Below are positions 8,812 through 18,005 of a DNA stretch of 60,040 bases, piece after piece. Source of the stretch: an uncultured Lachnospiraceae bacterium (GTDB lineage Bacteria > Bacillota > Clostridia > Lachnospirales > Lachnospiraceae); NCBI GenBank assembly GCA_946552115.1, contig CAMNRH010000018.1, forward strand, positions 1 to 60,040, read 5' to 3'. The position numbers and the translations under genes are program-made. The notes beneath the pieces are model-generated. The model did not search any database. It was given only the letters and a program-made list of their open reading frames with translations, and was not told where the DNA came from. Within the stretch, counting starts at the first letter, position 1, and every line of letters starts with the position of its first letter.

Positions 8812-10257
8812 ATGTTAAAAAAAGGTTCTCCGCTTAAAAAGCGTTTATATATGCTGGCGATGGTGTGTCTTGTGCCGTTGGGTATCATGGTCGTTTATCT
8901 GCTTATTACTGTCAGCCGTTTTTCCGACAGGTATGATGCGATTGTGAGCAATATTACGATGGCGAATACCTACAATATTAATTTTAAAGAGGATATGGAT
9001 TATCTGATGTATATTATTGCGGTGAATGCAGAACGTGCGCAGGAGCTTGTGGATATGGAGCAGCCGCATATTATGATAGACGAAGCAAGGCAGGTGTTTC
9101 AGGGACTTTACGAGATTACGGATGAAGAGTATTCAAAAAATCAGTTAAAAAGGATTTTAAAGAATCTAAATACGCTGGAGGACCGTGTAGAGGAGATTGA
9201 GGAGGACGCGTTTGTTATCGGTACCTATGATTTGAATATGGAAAGACTGGATGTGAATATCCGTATTCTGACCAATATTATTCAGGAGCAGATTCAAATC
9301 TATATTTATTCCCAGACAAAAAATCTGGAGGTCTTAAGAGGGGATATAAGGACGGATGTCAACCGGGCGATTCAGGCGGTAAGTATAATTGTAGTGGGGA
9401 TTCTTGCGGTAGCATTCCTTATCAGCCGGATGATTATGAAAGGGATTACAGAACCGATTCGCAATCTCTGCGAGGTGACGAGAGTTGCCGGAAGCGGAGA
9501 TTTTGAGGTCCGTGCAAATGAGGAGAATAACGACGAGCTGGCGCTTCTTAGCACAAGCTTTAACCAGATGGTGAAGCAGATTGGAAATCTGGTCGAAGGC
9601 ATCCGGATAGAGCAGATGAACCTGAAGGCAACGGAGCTTAAGCTTCTGCAGGCGCAGATTAATCCCCATTTTCTCTACAATACGCTGGATGCGATTATCT
9701 GGCTGGCGGAATCGGGAGAAAAGGATAAGGTTGTATATATGGTAAGCGCCTTGTCGGATTTTTTCCGGACAACCTTAAGTAAAGGGCGTGATTTTGTTTC
9801 TCTCAGAGACGAGGAGATTCATATTAAGAGTTATTTGCAGATACAAAAATTCCGTTATCAGGATATTTTGGAATATGACATTGTATTTCCGGGTGAATTG
9901 TATGAGTATGAGATTTTGAAAATGACGCTGCAGCCGTTAGTTGAGAATGCACTCTATCACGGGATTAAAAATAAGCGGCGATTAGGGCATATCTGGATAT
10001 CGGGAGAAAAGGACGGGGATATTTTAAAAATTTGTGTGCGTGATGACGGAATGGGAATCAGGCCGGAAAAGCTTGCGTATATGAATCGCGTCTTAGGCGG
10101 GGAAATTTCAGACGATAATAATTCGTCCGGCTTCGGTTTGTTCAATGTACAGCAGCGGATTCAGCTGAATTATGGACTGAGGTATGGTCTTGAAATTAAA
10201 AGTGACTATGGAGAGGGTACAGAAGTAACGGTTTTGATTCCGGCAGTAAAAAAATAA
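8812..10257 (+). CDS. Sensor histidine kinase, YesM/LytS type
   Basis: A 481-residue membrane kinase: transmembrane helix at about 12-33, an extracytoplasmic sensor to about 185, a second helix near 190-210, a HAMP domain, the His_kinase domain with QINPHFLYNTLDA (phospho-acceptor His286) and a C-terminal ATPase domain (VENALYHGIKN, DDGMGI, GFGLFNVQQR). It is paired with the preceding response regulator and the next gene encodes a sugar-binding lipoprotein; such kinases often sense sugars directly or through a binding protein. Confidence 0.93.
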   Translation: MLKKGSPLKKRLYMLAMVCLVPLGIMVVYLLITVSRFSDRYDAIVSNITMANTYNINFKEDMDYLMYIIAVNAERAQELVDMEQPHIMIDEARQVFQGLYEITDEEYSKNQLKRILKNLNTLEDRVEEIEEDAFVIGTYDLNMERLDVNIRILTNIIQEQIQIYIYSQTKNLEVLRGDIRTDVNRAIQAVSIIVVGILAVAFLISRMIMKGITEPIRNLCEVTRVAGSGDFEVRANEENNDELALLSTSFNQMVKQIGNLVEGIRIEQMNLKATELKLLQAQINPHFLYNTLDAIIWLAESGEKDKVVYMVSALSDFFRTTLSKGRDFVSLRDEEIHIKSYLQIQKFRYQDILEYDIVFPGELYEYEILKMTLQPLVENALYHGIKNKRRLGHIWISGEKDGDILKICVRDDGMGIRPEKLAYMNRVLGGEISDDNNSSGFGLFNVQQRIQLNYGLRYGLEIKSDYGEGTEVTVLIPAVKK

Positions 10258-10269
10258 ACTTAATACGTA

Positions 10270-10307
10270 AAAAAATGAACATTTCTTGTAGAGATGTTCA
10301 TTTTTTG
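10270..10307 (+). terminator. Terminator after the histidine kinase gene
   Basis: AAAAATGAACAT pairs with ATGTTCATTTTT across a 10-base loop, followed by a T-run. It ends the regulatory operon and isolates the transporter promoter. Confidence 0.75.
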
Positions 10308-10426
10308 TTCAAAATTTAGTAAAAAATTGTACCTATTTCTTAAGGAATTCCGTATTAATTAAAGCAAAATTTCGGTATGATATATGCACAGCCGGGAAAC
10401 GGCAAAAAGAAAGAGGAGGAATTATC

Positions 10427-11512
10427 ATGAAAAGAAAAATTGTAAGTGCGTTGTTATGTGTATCTATGATTGCTGTCATGCTTACAGGATGCGGCGGCGG
10501 AAGCAGCAGCTCGTCAGAGGGCGGCGACACAGAGCAGAGTGAGGAAAGCGGCGACGGCGACAGCAGCGACGGCGAGCTTATTACAGTTGGTTTTGCACAG
10601 GTCGGAGCAGAGTCTGACTGGCGTACGGCAAATTCAGAATCTATGAAAGAGACTTTCAGTGAGGCAAACGGATACGAGCTTATTTTTGATGACGCTCAGC
10701 AGAAGCAGGAGAATCAGATTACGGCAATCCGTAACTTTATCCAGCAGGAGGTTGACTATATCGTACTTGCACCGGTAACCGAGACAGGTTGGGATACCGT
10801 ACTTCAGGAAGCGAAGGATGCGGACATTCCGGTTATCACGGTTGACCGTATGGTAGATGTATCTGACGACAGCTTATTTGTTTCTTATGTAGGCGGTAAC
10901 TTCAAGCTGGAAGGCGACAAGGCGTGTGAATGGCTGAAAGCATATGCGGATGCAAAGAATATTTCAGAGCTTAACATCGCGCACATTCAGGGTACCATCG
11001 GTGCTTCTGCCCAGATTGGACGTACGGAGGGTCTTGAGGAAGCGGCAAAGAAGTATGGGTGGAACATTGTTGCACAGCAGACAGGCGAGTTCACACAGGC
11101 AAAGGGACAGGAAGTTATGGAGTCTATGCTGAAACAGCATGACAATATTAACGTTGTTTACTGTGAGAACGATAACGAAGCGTTTGGCGCGATTGACGCT
11201 ATCAAGGCTGCAGGTAAGACTGTAGGACCGGACGGAGATATTCTTGTATTATCTTTTGATACGGTAAAAGCCGGTATTGAGATGACAATGTCAGGTGAGA
11301 TTATCTGTAATACAGAGTGTAATCCGCTTCACGGACCGCGTGTGGCAGAGCTTATTCAGAAGCTTGAGGCAGGAGAAGAGCTTGAGAAGATTGCATATAT
11401 AGACGAAGGAATCTTCGCTTATGGTTCAGATGTCGCATCTGTTACGATTGACGGAACAGAGTATGAGGTAACAGAGGTTACACAGGAAGTCGTTGACGGA
11501 CGTAAATACTAA
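10427..11512 (+). CDS. ytfQ: Sugar ABC transporter substrate-binding lipoprotein (YtfQ-like)
   Basis: A 361-residue secreted lipoprotein: charged N-terminus, hydrophobic helix and lipobox LTGC with the lipidated Cys22, then a low-complexity Gly/Ser/Asp/Glu linker and a Peripla_BP_4 fold. Segments such as VGFAQVGAES, QQKQENQI, APVTETGWD, HIQGTIGAS and GEFTQAKGQEVMES closely resemble Escherichia coli YtfQ, the galactofuranose-binding protein. The four-gene transporter here and the adjacent ara genes make L-arabinose, possibly in its furanose form, the most likely ligand; that is inference. A terminator-like hairpin after the gene would give more binding protein than membrane components. Confidence 0.9.
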   Translation: MKRKIVSALLCVSMIAVMLTGCGGGSSSSSEGGDTEQSEESGDGDSSDGELITVGFAQVGAESDWRTANSESMKETFSEANGYELIFDDAQQKQENQITAIRNFIQQEVDYIVLAPVTETGWDTVLQEAKDADIPVITVDRMVDVSDDSLFVSYVGGNFKLEGDKACEWLKAYADAKNISELNIAHIQGTIGASAQIGRTEGLEEAAKKYGWNIVAQQTGEFTQAKGQEVMESMLKQHDNINVVYCENDNEAFGAIDAIKAAGKTVGPDGDILVLSFDTVKAGIEMTMSGEIICNTECNPLHGPRVAELIQKLEAGEELEKIAYIDEGIFAYGSDVASVTIDGTEYEVTEVTQEVVDGRKY

Positions 11513-11556
11513 AAGTTACATATCGTGGGACGGTTCCCAATTGAGTGAGTAAAAAT

Positions 11557-11608
11557 GGCGCGGCGGAGCAAAAAGGGCATATAGGCCTTAAATATGCTGC
11601 CGCGCTTT
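11557..11608 (+). terminator. Attenuator-like hairpin between the binding-protein and ATPase genes
   Basis: GCGCGGCGGAGC (from 11558) pairs with GCTGCCGCGC (11596-11605) with a two-base bulge, followed by TTT. It is a partial terminator inside an operon, a common way to express a binding protein above its importer. Confidence 0.6.
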
Positions 11609-11650
11609 AATAATTGATGAAAAAGGAAAGAGAAAGCAGGTGAGCTTTGT

Positions 11651-13168
11651 ATGGAAGAAAACATTGTGTTGACCATGCGATATATATCGAAAACGTTTCC
11701 GGGAGTTAAGGCGCTGCAGCATGTGGACTTTACTCTGAGGAAAGGTGAGATTCATGCATTGATGGGAGAAAACGGTGCGGGAAAATCTACGTTGATTAAG
11801 GTTCTTACCGGTGTGCATGATTTTGAGGCGGGAGAAATAAAGATGTCGGGCAGTGATGCTTCTATCATTAACCGCTCCCCTCAGGATGCGCAGAATAACG
11901 GTATCAGTACTGTGTATCAGGAGGTGAACCTGTGTCCGAATCTTACGGTGGCGGAAAATCTTTTTATAGGCCGCGAGCCGAAAAAAGCAGGCTTTATCGA
12001 TTGGAAGACAATGAATAAGAAATCTGCGGAATTATTACAGAGCCTTGATATTGACGCCAAAGCAACGGATAAGCTGGAGGAATGTTCGCTGGCAAAGCAG
12101 CAGATGATAGCGATTGCCCGTGCGGTTGATATGCAGTGTAAGGTCCTGATTCTGGATGAGCCTACCTCGTCTCTGGATGACGATGAGGTTGAAAAATTAT
12201 TTGTTTTGATGCGGAGACTCCGCGGCGAGGGCGTAGGTATTATCTTTGTTACTCATTTCCTTGAGCAGGTATATGCGGTCTGCGACAGAATAACAGTGCT
12301 CAGAAACGGAGAGCTTGTAGGCGAATACGAGGTGAAAGAGCTTCCGAGGGTTATGCTGGTAGCGAAGATGATGGGCAAGGACTTTGATGATTTGGCAGAT
12401 ATTAAGAGCGCCCATGGCGAGCTTAAGGAATTTGTACCTGTCATTGAGGCGGAAGGAATCGGAAGAAAGGGAAGCATAAAGCCCTTTGATTTTGTTGTAA
12501 ATAAAGGTGAGGTTGTGGGCCTTACAGGGCTTCTGGGTTCCGGACGCTCGGAGCTGGTACGTGCGATATACGGCGCGGATAAGCCGGACAGCGGAAAGCT
12601 TAAGGTAAAAGGGCAGGAGGTTAAGATTAATACGCCTCTTGATGCGATGAAGCTTGGCATGGCCTATCTTCCGGAGGACAGAAAGAAAGACGGAATTATC
12701 GCAGATTTATCGGTAAGGGAGAATATTATCATTGCGCTTCAGGCGAAGAAAGGAATGTTTAAGCTGATGAGCCGCAGGGAGATGGAAGAGGCGGCGGATA
12801 AGTATATCGAGCTTCTGCAGATTAAGACGGCAAGCCGCGAGACACCGGTTAAGAGCCTGTCCGGCGGAAATCAGCAGAAAGTAATTATCGGAAGATGGCT
12901 GCTTACAAATCCGGAATATCTGATTCTGGATGAGCCGACAAGAGGAATTGATATCGGAACAAAGACAGAGATTCAGAAGCTTGTACTGAATCTTGCGGAT
13001 GATGGAATGGCTGTTACCTTTATTTCCTCTGAGGTGGAAGAAATGCTTCGAACATGTTCCCGGATGGGGGTTTTGAGAGACGGGAAAAAGGTCGGAGAGA
13101 TTGCCGGAGAGGAGCTTACTCAGGAAGGAATTATGAAAGCAATCGCAGGAGGTGAGGGAGATGAATAA
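11651..13168 (+). CDS. ytfR: Sugar ABC transporter ATP-binding protein, double ATPase (YtfR-like)
   Basis: A 505-residue protein with two ABC domains, as in ribose, galactose and galactofuranose importers. The first carries Walker A GENGAGKST (about 38-46), signature LAKQQM and Walker B LILDEPTSSLD; the second has a degenerate Walker A (GLLGSGRSE), signature LSGGNQQK and Walker B LILDEPTRGID. It would drive import through the two permeases that follow. Its end overlaps the next gene by eight bases. Confidence 0.93.
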   Translation: MEENIVLTMRYISKTFPGVKALQHVDFTLRKGEIHALMGENGAGKSTLIKVLTGVHDFEAGEIKMSGSDASIINRSPQDAQNNGISTVYQEVNLCPNLTVAENLFIGREPKKAGFIDWKTMNKKSAELLQSLDIDAKATDKLEECSLAKQQMIAIARAVDMQCKVLILDEPTSSLDDDEVEKLFVLMRRLRGEGVGIIFVTHFLEQVYAVCDRITVLRNGELVGEYEVKELPRVMLVAKMMGKDFDDLADIKSAHGELKEFVPVIEAEGIGRKGSIKPFDFVVNKGEVVGLTGLLGSGRSELVRAIYGADKPDSGKLKVKGQEVKINTPLDAMKLGMAYLPEDRKKDGIIADLSVRENIIIALQAKKGMFKLMSRREMEEAADKYIELLQIKTASRETPVKSLSGGNQQKVIIGRWLLTNPEYLILDEPTRGIDIGTKTEIQKLVLNLADDGMAVTFISSEVEEMLRTCSRMGVLRDGKKVGEIAGEELTQEGIMKAIAGGEGDE

Positions 13169-14231
13169 AAAAGAGTTTGATATGAAAAAGCTTACGTCTA
13201 TGCGTCTGTTTCTGCCGATTATGTGTCTGCTTGCCATGCTGATTGTGGCAGCGATTACGATTCCTGGATTTTTCAAAATATCCGTCACAAACGGAGTGCT
13301 TTACGGTTATCCGATTGATGTTATTAACCGTGCTTCCGAGCTGGTGATTCTTGCAGTGGGTATGACCCTTGTGACGGCGGCCTCCGGCGGACAGGATATC
13401 AGCGTCGGTGCTATTATGGCAGTGGCGGCGGCCGTGTGCTGTCAGATTTTATCCGGCGGCGAGGTATCCGTTACAAGTCTTGCCGCTCCGCTGGTACTGG
13501 CAATGCTGGCAGGAATTATTGTCGCGGGAGTTTGCGGCCTGTTTAACGGTGTGCTGGTTTCCTATCTGAATATTCAGCCGATGGTTGCGACCCTGATTTT
13601 ATTTACGGCAGGACGGGGAATTGCGCAGCTTGTTACAAAGGGACAGATTACTTATATACGTGTGGATTCTTATATGGTAGCCGGCGGTTATATCGGGAAA
13701 TGTCCGGTTCCGACACCGATTTTTATTGCGGCGGCGGTGGTAGTAGTTGCTTATGTCATATTAAAGAAGACAGCTTTCGGGCTTTATGTGGAAAGTGTCG
13801 GTATCAATGGAAATGCCTCCCGTCTGGTAGGCCTTAACTCAAGGAGAATTAAGCTTCTTACTTATATTATTTGCGGCGCTCTGGCAGGAGTAGCGGGGAT
13901 TGTGGCGTCCAGCCGTATTTATTCGGCAGATGCGAACAATATCGGACTGAATCTGGAGATGGATGCGATTCTGGCAGTCGCGCTTGGAGGGAATATCTTA
14001 AGCGGCGGAAAATTCAGCCTGATGGGTTCTGTAATCGGCGCTGTGACAATTCAGACGCTGTCTACGGCACTTTATGCAATGGGAGTGTCGGGAGACCAGC
14101 TTCCGGTATATAAAGCGATTGCAATTATTATTATTGTTGTGCTGCAAAGTCCGGTATTTAAAAAATATATGGCAGGACTGAAAACGAAAAAGGCTGCATC
14201 CGGGGCAGCAGTGGAAGGAGGGAATCAGTAA
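13161..14231 (+). CDS. ytfT: Sugar ABC transporter permease (YtfT-like)
   Basis: A 356-residue BPD_transp_2 family permease with eight or more hydrophobic segments. The GGQDISVGA motif and NGVLVSYLNIQPMVATL segment are characteristic of ribose/galactofuranose-type permeases. I chose the ATG at 13161, which has AGGAGG eight bases upstream, over an in-frame GTG at 13152 lying within that site. It overlaps the ATPase gene by eight bases and abuts the second permease. Confidence 0.92.
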   Translation: MNKKEFDMKKLTSMRLFLPIMCLLAMLIVAAITIPGFFKISVTNGVLYGYPIDVINRASELVILAVGMTLVTAASGGQDISVGAIMAVAAAVCCQILSGGEVSVTSLAAPLVLAMLAGIIVAGVCGLFNGVLVSYLNIQPMVATLILFTAGRGIAQLVTKGQITYIRVDSYMVAGGYIGKCPVPTPIFIAAAVVVVAYVILKKTAFGLYVESVGINGNASRLVGLNSRRIKLLTYIICGALAGVAGIVASSRIYSADANNIGLNLEMDAILAVALGGNILSGGKFSLMGSVIGAVTIQTLSTALYAMGVSGDQLPVYKAIAIIIIVVLQSPVFKKYMAGLKTKKAASGAAVEGGNQ

Positions 14232-15268
14232 TGGTGAAACAAGAGAAATCCTCTGCACCCAAAAAGAAGCTGAGTTTAAATGGAAACAGCTTTCTTCTTC
14301 TGATTACGGTCGGCCTGTTTCTTGCAATGTATGCGGCAGGCATGGTTATTTTTGCGGACAAGGGCTTTGCAAAGCCGCAGATGTTTTTTAATCTGTTTAT
14401 TACAAATGCGGGTCTTCTTGTCATCAGTATGGGGCTTACGATTGTAATGATTTCCGGCGGTATTGATATTTCCGTGGGCTCTGTTACGGCGCTTGTATGT
14501 ATGGTTGTGGCTTATTCGATGGAAAATATGGGAATGAGCGCCTACGTAGCTGTAGTGCTTGCTCTTGGAATCGGCCTTTTATATGGTCTCGTTCAGGGGT
14601 TCCTTGTAGCCTATCTGGAAATACAGCCTTTCATTGTCACGCTGGCAGGCTTGTTTTTTGGGCGCGGCATGACGGCGGTGATTAGTAAAGAGATGATTTC
14701 CATTAAAAATGAGACATTTCTTGCATGGGCAAATTATAAAATCTATCTTCCGATAGGCTCCTACAGCAAAAGAGGGAAATTCCTTCCGGCATATATTTAT
14801 CCGACGGTTGTGATTGCGATTGTAATATTGATTCTTATTATAATCATTATGAAATTTACAAAGTTCGGACGTTCAGTCTATGCGGTCGGCGGAAATACGC
14901 AGAGTGCGATGATGATGGGATTGAATGTAAGAAAAATCCGGTTGAAAGCATATATCCTTGACGGGCTTCTTGCAGGCTGCGGCGGATTTTTGTTCTGCCT
15001 GAACAGCTGTGCAGGCTTCGTTGAGCAGGCGAAAGGGCTTGAGATGGACGCAATATCATCGGCGGTTATCGGGGGAACGCTGCTGTCCGGTGGTGTGGGC
15101 ACTCCGTTCGGCACCCTGTTCGGTGTGCTGATTAAGGGTACGATTACGAGCCTGATTACGACACAGGGGACTTTGTCAAGCTGGTGGGTACGTATTGTAC
15201 TTTCCGTACTGCTTTGCTTCTTCATCGTACTGCAGTCTGTACTTGGAAATTTGAAAAAGAAGAAATAA
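14231..15268 (+). CDS. yjfF: Sugar ABC transporter permease (YjfF-like)
   Basis: A 345-residue second permease of the same family, with GGIDISVGS and FLVAYLEIQPFIVTLAGLFFGRG motifs as in E. coli YjfF. Its start overlaps the stop of the previous gene (TAATG). Having two different permeases plus a double ATPase and a YtfQ-type binding protein defines the galactofuranose/arabinose class of importer (called AraUVWZ in some bacteria). The gene ends two bases before the stop of the convergent AraC regulator. Confidence 0.92.
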   Translation: MVKQEKSSAPKKKLSLNGNSFLLLITVGLFLAMYAAGMVIFADKGFAKPQMFFNLFITNAGLLVISMGLTIVMISGGIDISVGSVTALVCMVVAYSMENMGMSAYVAVVLALGIGLLYGLVQGFLVAYLEIQPFIVTLAGLFFGRGMTAVISKEMISIKNETFLAWANYKIYLPIGSYSKRGKFLPAYIYPTVVIAIVILILIIIIMKFTKFGRSVYAVGGNTQSAMMMGLNVRKIRLKAYILDGLLAGCGGFLFCLNSCAGFVEQAKGLEMDAISSAVIGGTLLSGGVGTPFGTLFGVLIKGTITSLITTQGTLSSWWVRIVLSVLLCFFIVLQSVLGNLKKKK

Positions 15269-15270
15269 GC

Positions 15271-16311
15271 TTATTTTTTCCGGTATTGCGCGGGTGTCAT
15301 ATGATACCGCTCCTGAAATATTTTATAAAAATATCCTTTATTATGATAGCCGACGGCTTCGGCAATCTCTTCAATACTTTTGGAGGAGGTATTAAGAAGC
15401 TGTTCGGCTTTTTCAAGGCGGAATTTCTGTACGTAGGCGGAGTAGGTCATCCCGGTTTTACTTTTTATGAGGCGGTTGAAATAATCTTCCTGAAAATGAA
15501 AGGTATCCGTAAGCTCCTGGATTGTGACAGAGGTCAGATGACGCCGGATATATTCTGACACTTCTTCGAAGACAAGCCAGTTCATTGTTTTTCTCTGTTC
15601 TTTTGAAAGTGAAAATTCATATTTTGCTCCCAGTATATGAAAAATGCGCATAAGAAGCCCCTTACAGATGTAGTGGGAGCCGATATGGTTATCCCGAAGC
15701 TCGGTAAGCAGGGCATACAGGCAGTCTTCCATCTCCATTCCGGTGTCATGGACAGGACGGAAATGAAGATACTGCTGCAAATCCTTTTGTTTTAGAAGAG
15801 CGGGCTTTAAAAACATAATAATTTTTTGCGCGGTAATATTGCCGTCCATAATTTCCGTAAACATGTCATTAGCGATTCCGAAGAAAAGGATGGTGGCGGG
15901 CGTATCCAGAAGATAATCCTGATGCAGACAGTTTTTGTCAATCAGGCAGAGGTCGCCCTGCCGGAAAACAATATCTTTTCCGAGTATTTTTTGACGGAAT
16001 TCACCGGATACGACACAGCCCAGCTCAATATAATCGTGGGTGTGGAGCTGAGTTTTTTCGCCGGTCGAATATTGGTAGTGATAGCAGAACGGCTCCGGAG
16101 AGGGGCACATGGTAGCGTACAGATTCTTTTCTGCATCAATGTTCCAGCACAGGGCAAAAAGACGATCCTGGTTTAGAAGAGGGTAGGTTTTTACCTCCTG
16201 TACCGATTTGGAATATTCGGGGCATATCAGTCTCGGGCCGAGACGGTGGTTTTTTGGCAGTATCTTTCCGCCGGGGGCGGTGAGATGACGGCATAAGGCA
16301 GTTAAAGACAC
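15271..16311 (-). CDS. AraC family regulator, cupin sensor domain
   Basis: A 346-residue regulator with an N-terminal cupin (HTHDYIELGCVVSGEF, about residues 90-155) and two C-terminal AraC helix-turn-helix motifs (VTIQELTDTFHFQEDYFNRLIK and KSIEEIAEAVGYHNKGYFYKIF). It starts with GTG behind AGGAGG and is divergent from araA, so it most likely senses arabinose or a derivative and controls the ara genes. It is not the usual GntR-type AraR of Firmicutes. Confidence 0.88.
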   Translation of the reverse strand: MSLTALCRHLTAPGGKILPKNHRLGPRLICPEYSKSVQEVKTYPLLNQDRLFALCWNIDAEKNLYATMCPSPEPFCYHYQYSTGEKTQLHTHDYIELGCVVSGEFRQKILGKDIVFRQGDLCLIDKNCLHQDYLLDTPATILFFGIANDMFTEIMDGNITAQKIIMFLKPALLKQKDLQQYLHFRPVHDTGMEMEDCLYALLTELRDNHIGSHYICKGLLMRIFHILGAKYEFSLSKEQRKTMNWLVFEEVSEYIRRHLTSVTIQELTDTFHFQEDYFNRLIKSKTGMTYSAYVQKFRLEKAEQLLNTSSKSIEEIAEAVGYHNKGYFYKIFQERYHMTPAQYRKK

Positions 16312-16410
16312 GGAAAAACCTCCTTTCTTCCGTTTTTAACAGTATATCATATTTCAGTCGGAATAGGTAACTTTTTTGAAATAAAGGCAGAGTTGGGAAA
16401 TTGAAGAGGA

Positions 16411-16439
16411 ATGGGACGTTTCTTATAATAAAATACAAG
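16411..16439 (+). promoter_or_regulatory. Promoter of araA
   Basis: TTGAAG (16411-16416) and TATAAT (16434-16439) with a 17-base spacer, in the 174-base gap between the divergent AraC gene and araA. The weak -35 box fits activation by AraC. Confidence 0.5.
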
Positions 16440-16485
16440 AAAAGAACTGTTTTTATTTCCAGTGAAGAAAAGGAGAGATGGTAGT

Positions 16486-17985
16486 ATGTTAAAGATGAAA
16501 GAGTATGAATTTTGGTTTTGTACAGGTTCGCAGGACTTATATGGGGATGAGTGCCTTGCTCATGTGGCGGAGCATTCACGGAAGATTGTGGAGGCGTTTA
16601 ACGCATCGGGTAATCTCCCTTATAAAGTTGTATGGAAGCCGACTCTTATTACCAATGAGCTGATTAGAAAGACTTTCAATGAAGCGAATACGAATGAGAA
16701 TTGTGCGGGTGTGATTACGTGGATGCATACATTTTCACCGGCGAAATCATGGATTTTAGGCCTGCAGGAATTCAGAAAGCCGCTGCTTCATCTTCATACA
16801 CAGTTTAATCAGGAAATTCCATATGACACAATTGATATGGATTTCATGAATGAGAATCAGGCGGCGCACGGCGACAGGGAGTACGGCCATATTTTCAGCC
16901 GTCTGAAAATGGAACGGAAAGTCGTTATGGGATACTGGGCAGATGAAGCGGTACAGAAGAAAATTGCTTCATGGATGCGGACTGCTGTCGGCGTGATTGA
17001 GAGCAGCCATGTGCGTGTGATGCGTGTTGCCGATAATATGAGAAACGTTGCGGTAACCGAGGGCGATAAGGTGGAAGCGCAGATTAAGTTTGGATGGGAG
17101 GTAGACGCATATCCGATTGCGGAGATTACAGAAGCGGTAGACGCGGTATCAAAGGCAGATATTGACGCTTTGGTGGAGGAGTATTATGATAAATATGAAA
17201 TCCTTTTAGAGGGCAGAGATGAGAAAGAATTCCGTGAGCATGTGGCGGTCCAGGCGGGAATTGAGATTGGCTTTGAGCGTTTCTTAGACGAGAAGAATTA
17301 TCAGGCAATTGTTACGCATTTCGGCGATTTGGGCGGGCTTAAGCAGCTTCCGGGACTTGCAATTCAAAGACTGATGGAAAAGGGATACGGCTTCGGTGCG
17401 GAGGGCGACTGGAAAACAGCGGCTATGGTCCGTATTATGAAGATTATGACGCAGGGCATGAAGGATGCAAAGGGAACCTCATTTATGGAGGATTATACGT
17501 ATAATCTGGTTCCGGGAAAGGAAGGAATCCTTCAGGCGCATATGCTGGAGGTATGCCCGACTATCGCGGACGGTAAAATCAGTATCAGGGAGCAGCCTCT
17601 TTCTATGGGTGACAGAGAGGATCCGGCAAGACTTGTATTTACGTCGAAGACAGGACCTGCGGTAGCGACGTCCCTGATTGATTTGGGAGATCGTTTCCGC
17701 CTGATTATCAATGATGTGGATTGTAAAAAGGTAGAAAAACCGATGCCGAAGCTTCCCGTTGCAACTGCGTTCTGGACGCCGCAGCCGAATCTTCAGACAG
17801 GAGCCGAAGCATGGATTCTGGCGGGAGGAGCACATCATACGGCATTCTCCTATGACCTTACCTCCGAGCAGATGGGCGACTGGGCGGCATGTATGGGAAT
17901 AGAGGCCGTTTATATTGATAAGGATACGACGATTCGTCAGTTTAAGAATGAGCTTCTCTGGAACAGTGTAGCATATCGCAAATAA
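16486..17985 (+). CDS. araA: L-arabinose isomerase
   Basis: A 499-residue enzyme of the AraA family, the usual length, interconverting L-arabinose and L-ribulose. Family segments include [31 protein letters not shown] (catalytic His and Glu) and GGAHHTAFS near the end (metal-ligand His). I chose the ATG at 16486, which follows AAGGAGA, over an upstream in-frame GTG at 16462. First gene of an araA-kinase-araD operon with 20 to 26 base gaps. Confidence 0.96.
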   Translation: MLKMKEYEFWFCTGSQDLYGDECLAHVAEHSRKIVEAFNASGNLPYKVVWKPTLITNELIRKTFNEANTNENCAGVITWMHTFSPAKSWILGLQEFRKPLLHLHTQFNQEIPYDTIDMDFMNENQAAHGDREYGHIFSRLKMERKVVMGYWADEAVQKKIASWMRTAVGVIESSHVRVMRVADNMRNVAVTEGDKVEAQIKFGWEVDAYPIAEITEAVDAVSKADIDALVEEYYDKYEILLEGRDEKEFREHVAVQAGIEIGFERFLDEKNYQAIVTHFGDLGGLKQLPGLAIQRLMEKGYGFGAEGDWKTAAMVRIMKIMTQGMKDAKGTSFMEDYTYNLVPGKEGILQAHMLEVCPTIADGKISIREQPLSMGDREDPARLVFTSKTGPAVATSLIDLGDRFRLIINDVDCKKVEKPMPKLPVATAFWTPQPNLQTGAEAWILAGGAHHTAFSYDLTSEQMGDWAACMGIEAVYIDKDTTIRQFKNELLWNSVAYRK

Positions 17986-18005
17986 GTGACCAGGAGGAAA
18001 AAGCA

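Noticed and set aside
11525-11543. GTGGGACGGTTCCCAATTG near the end of the ytfQ gene as a sixth REP-like element.
   Set aside because: It shares only a short GGGACGG core and a CAATTG end, lacks the long hairpin, and could be chance.
12707-13288. Long minus-strand open frame opposite the ABC ATPase gene.
   Set aside because: No ribosome-binding site, no recognisable protein, and it is antisense to a clearly coding ATPase; a shadow frame.
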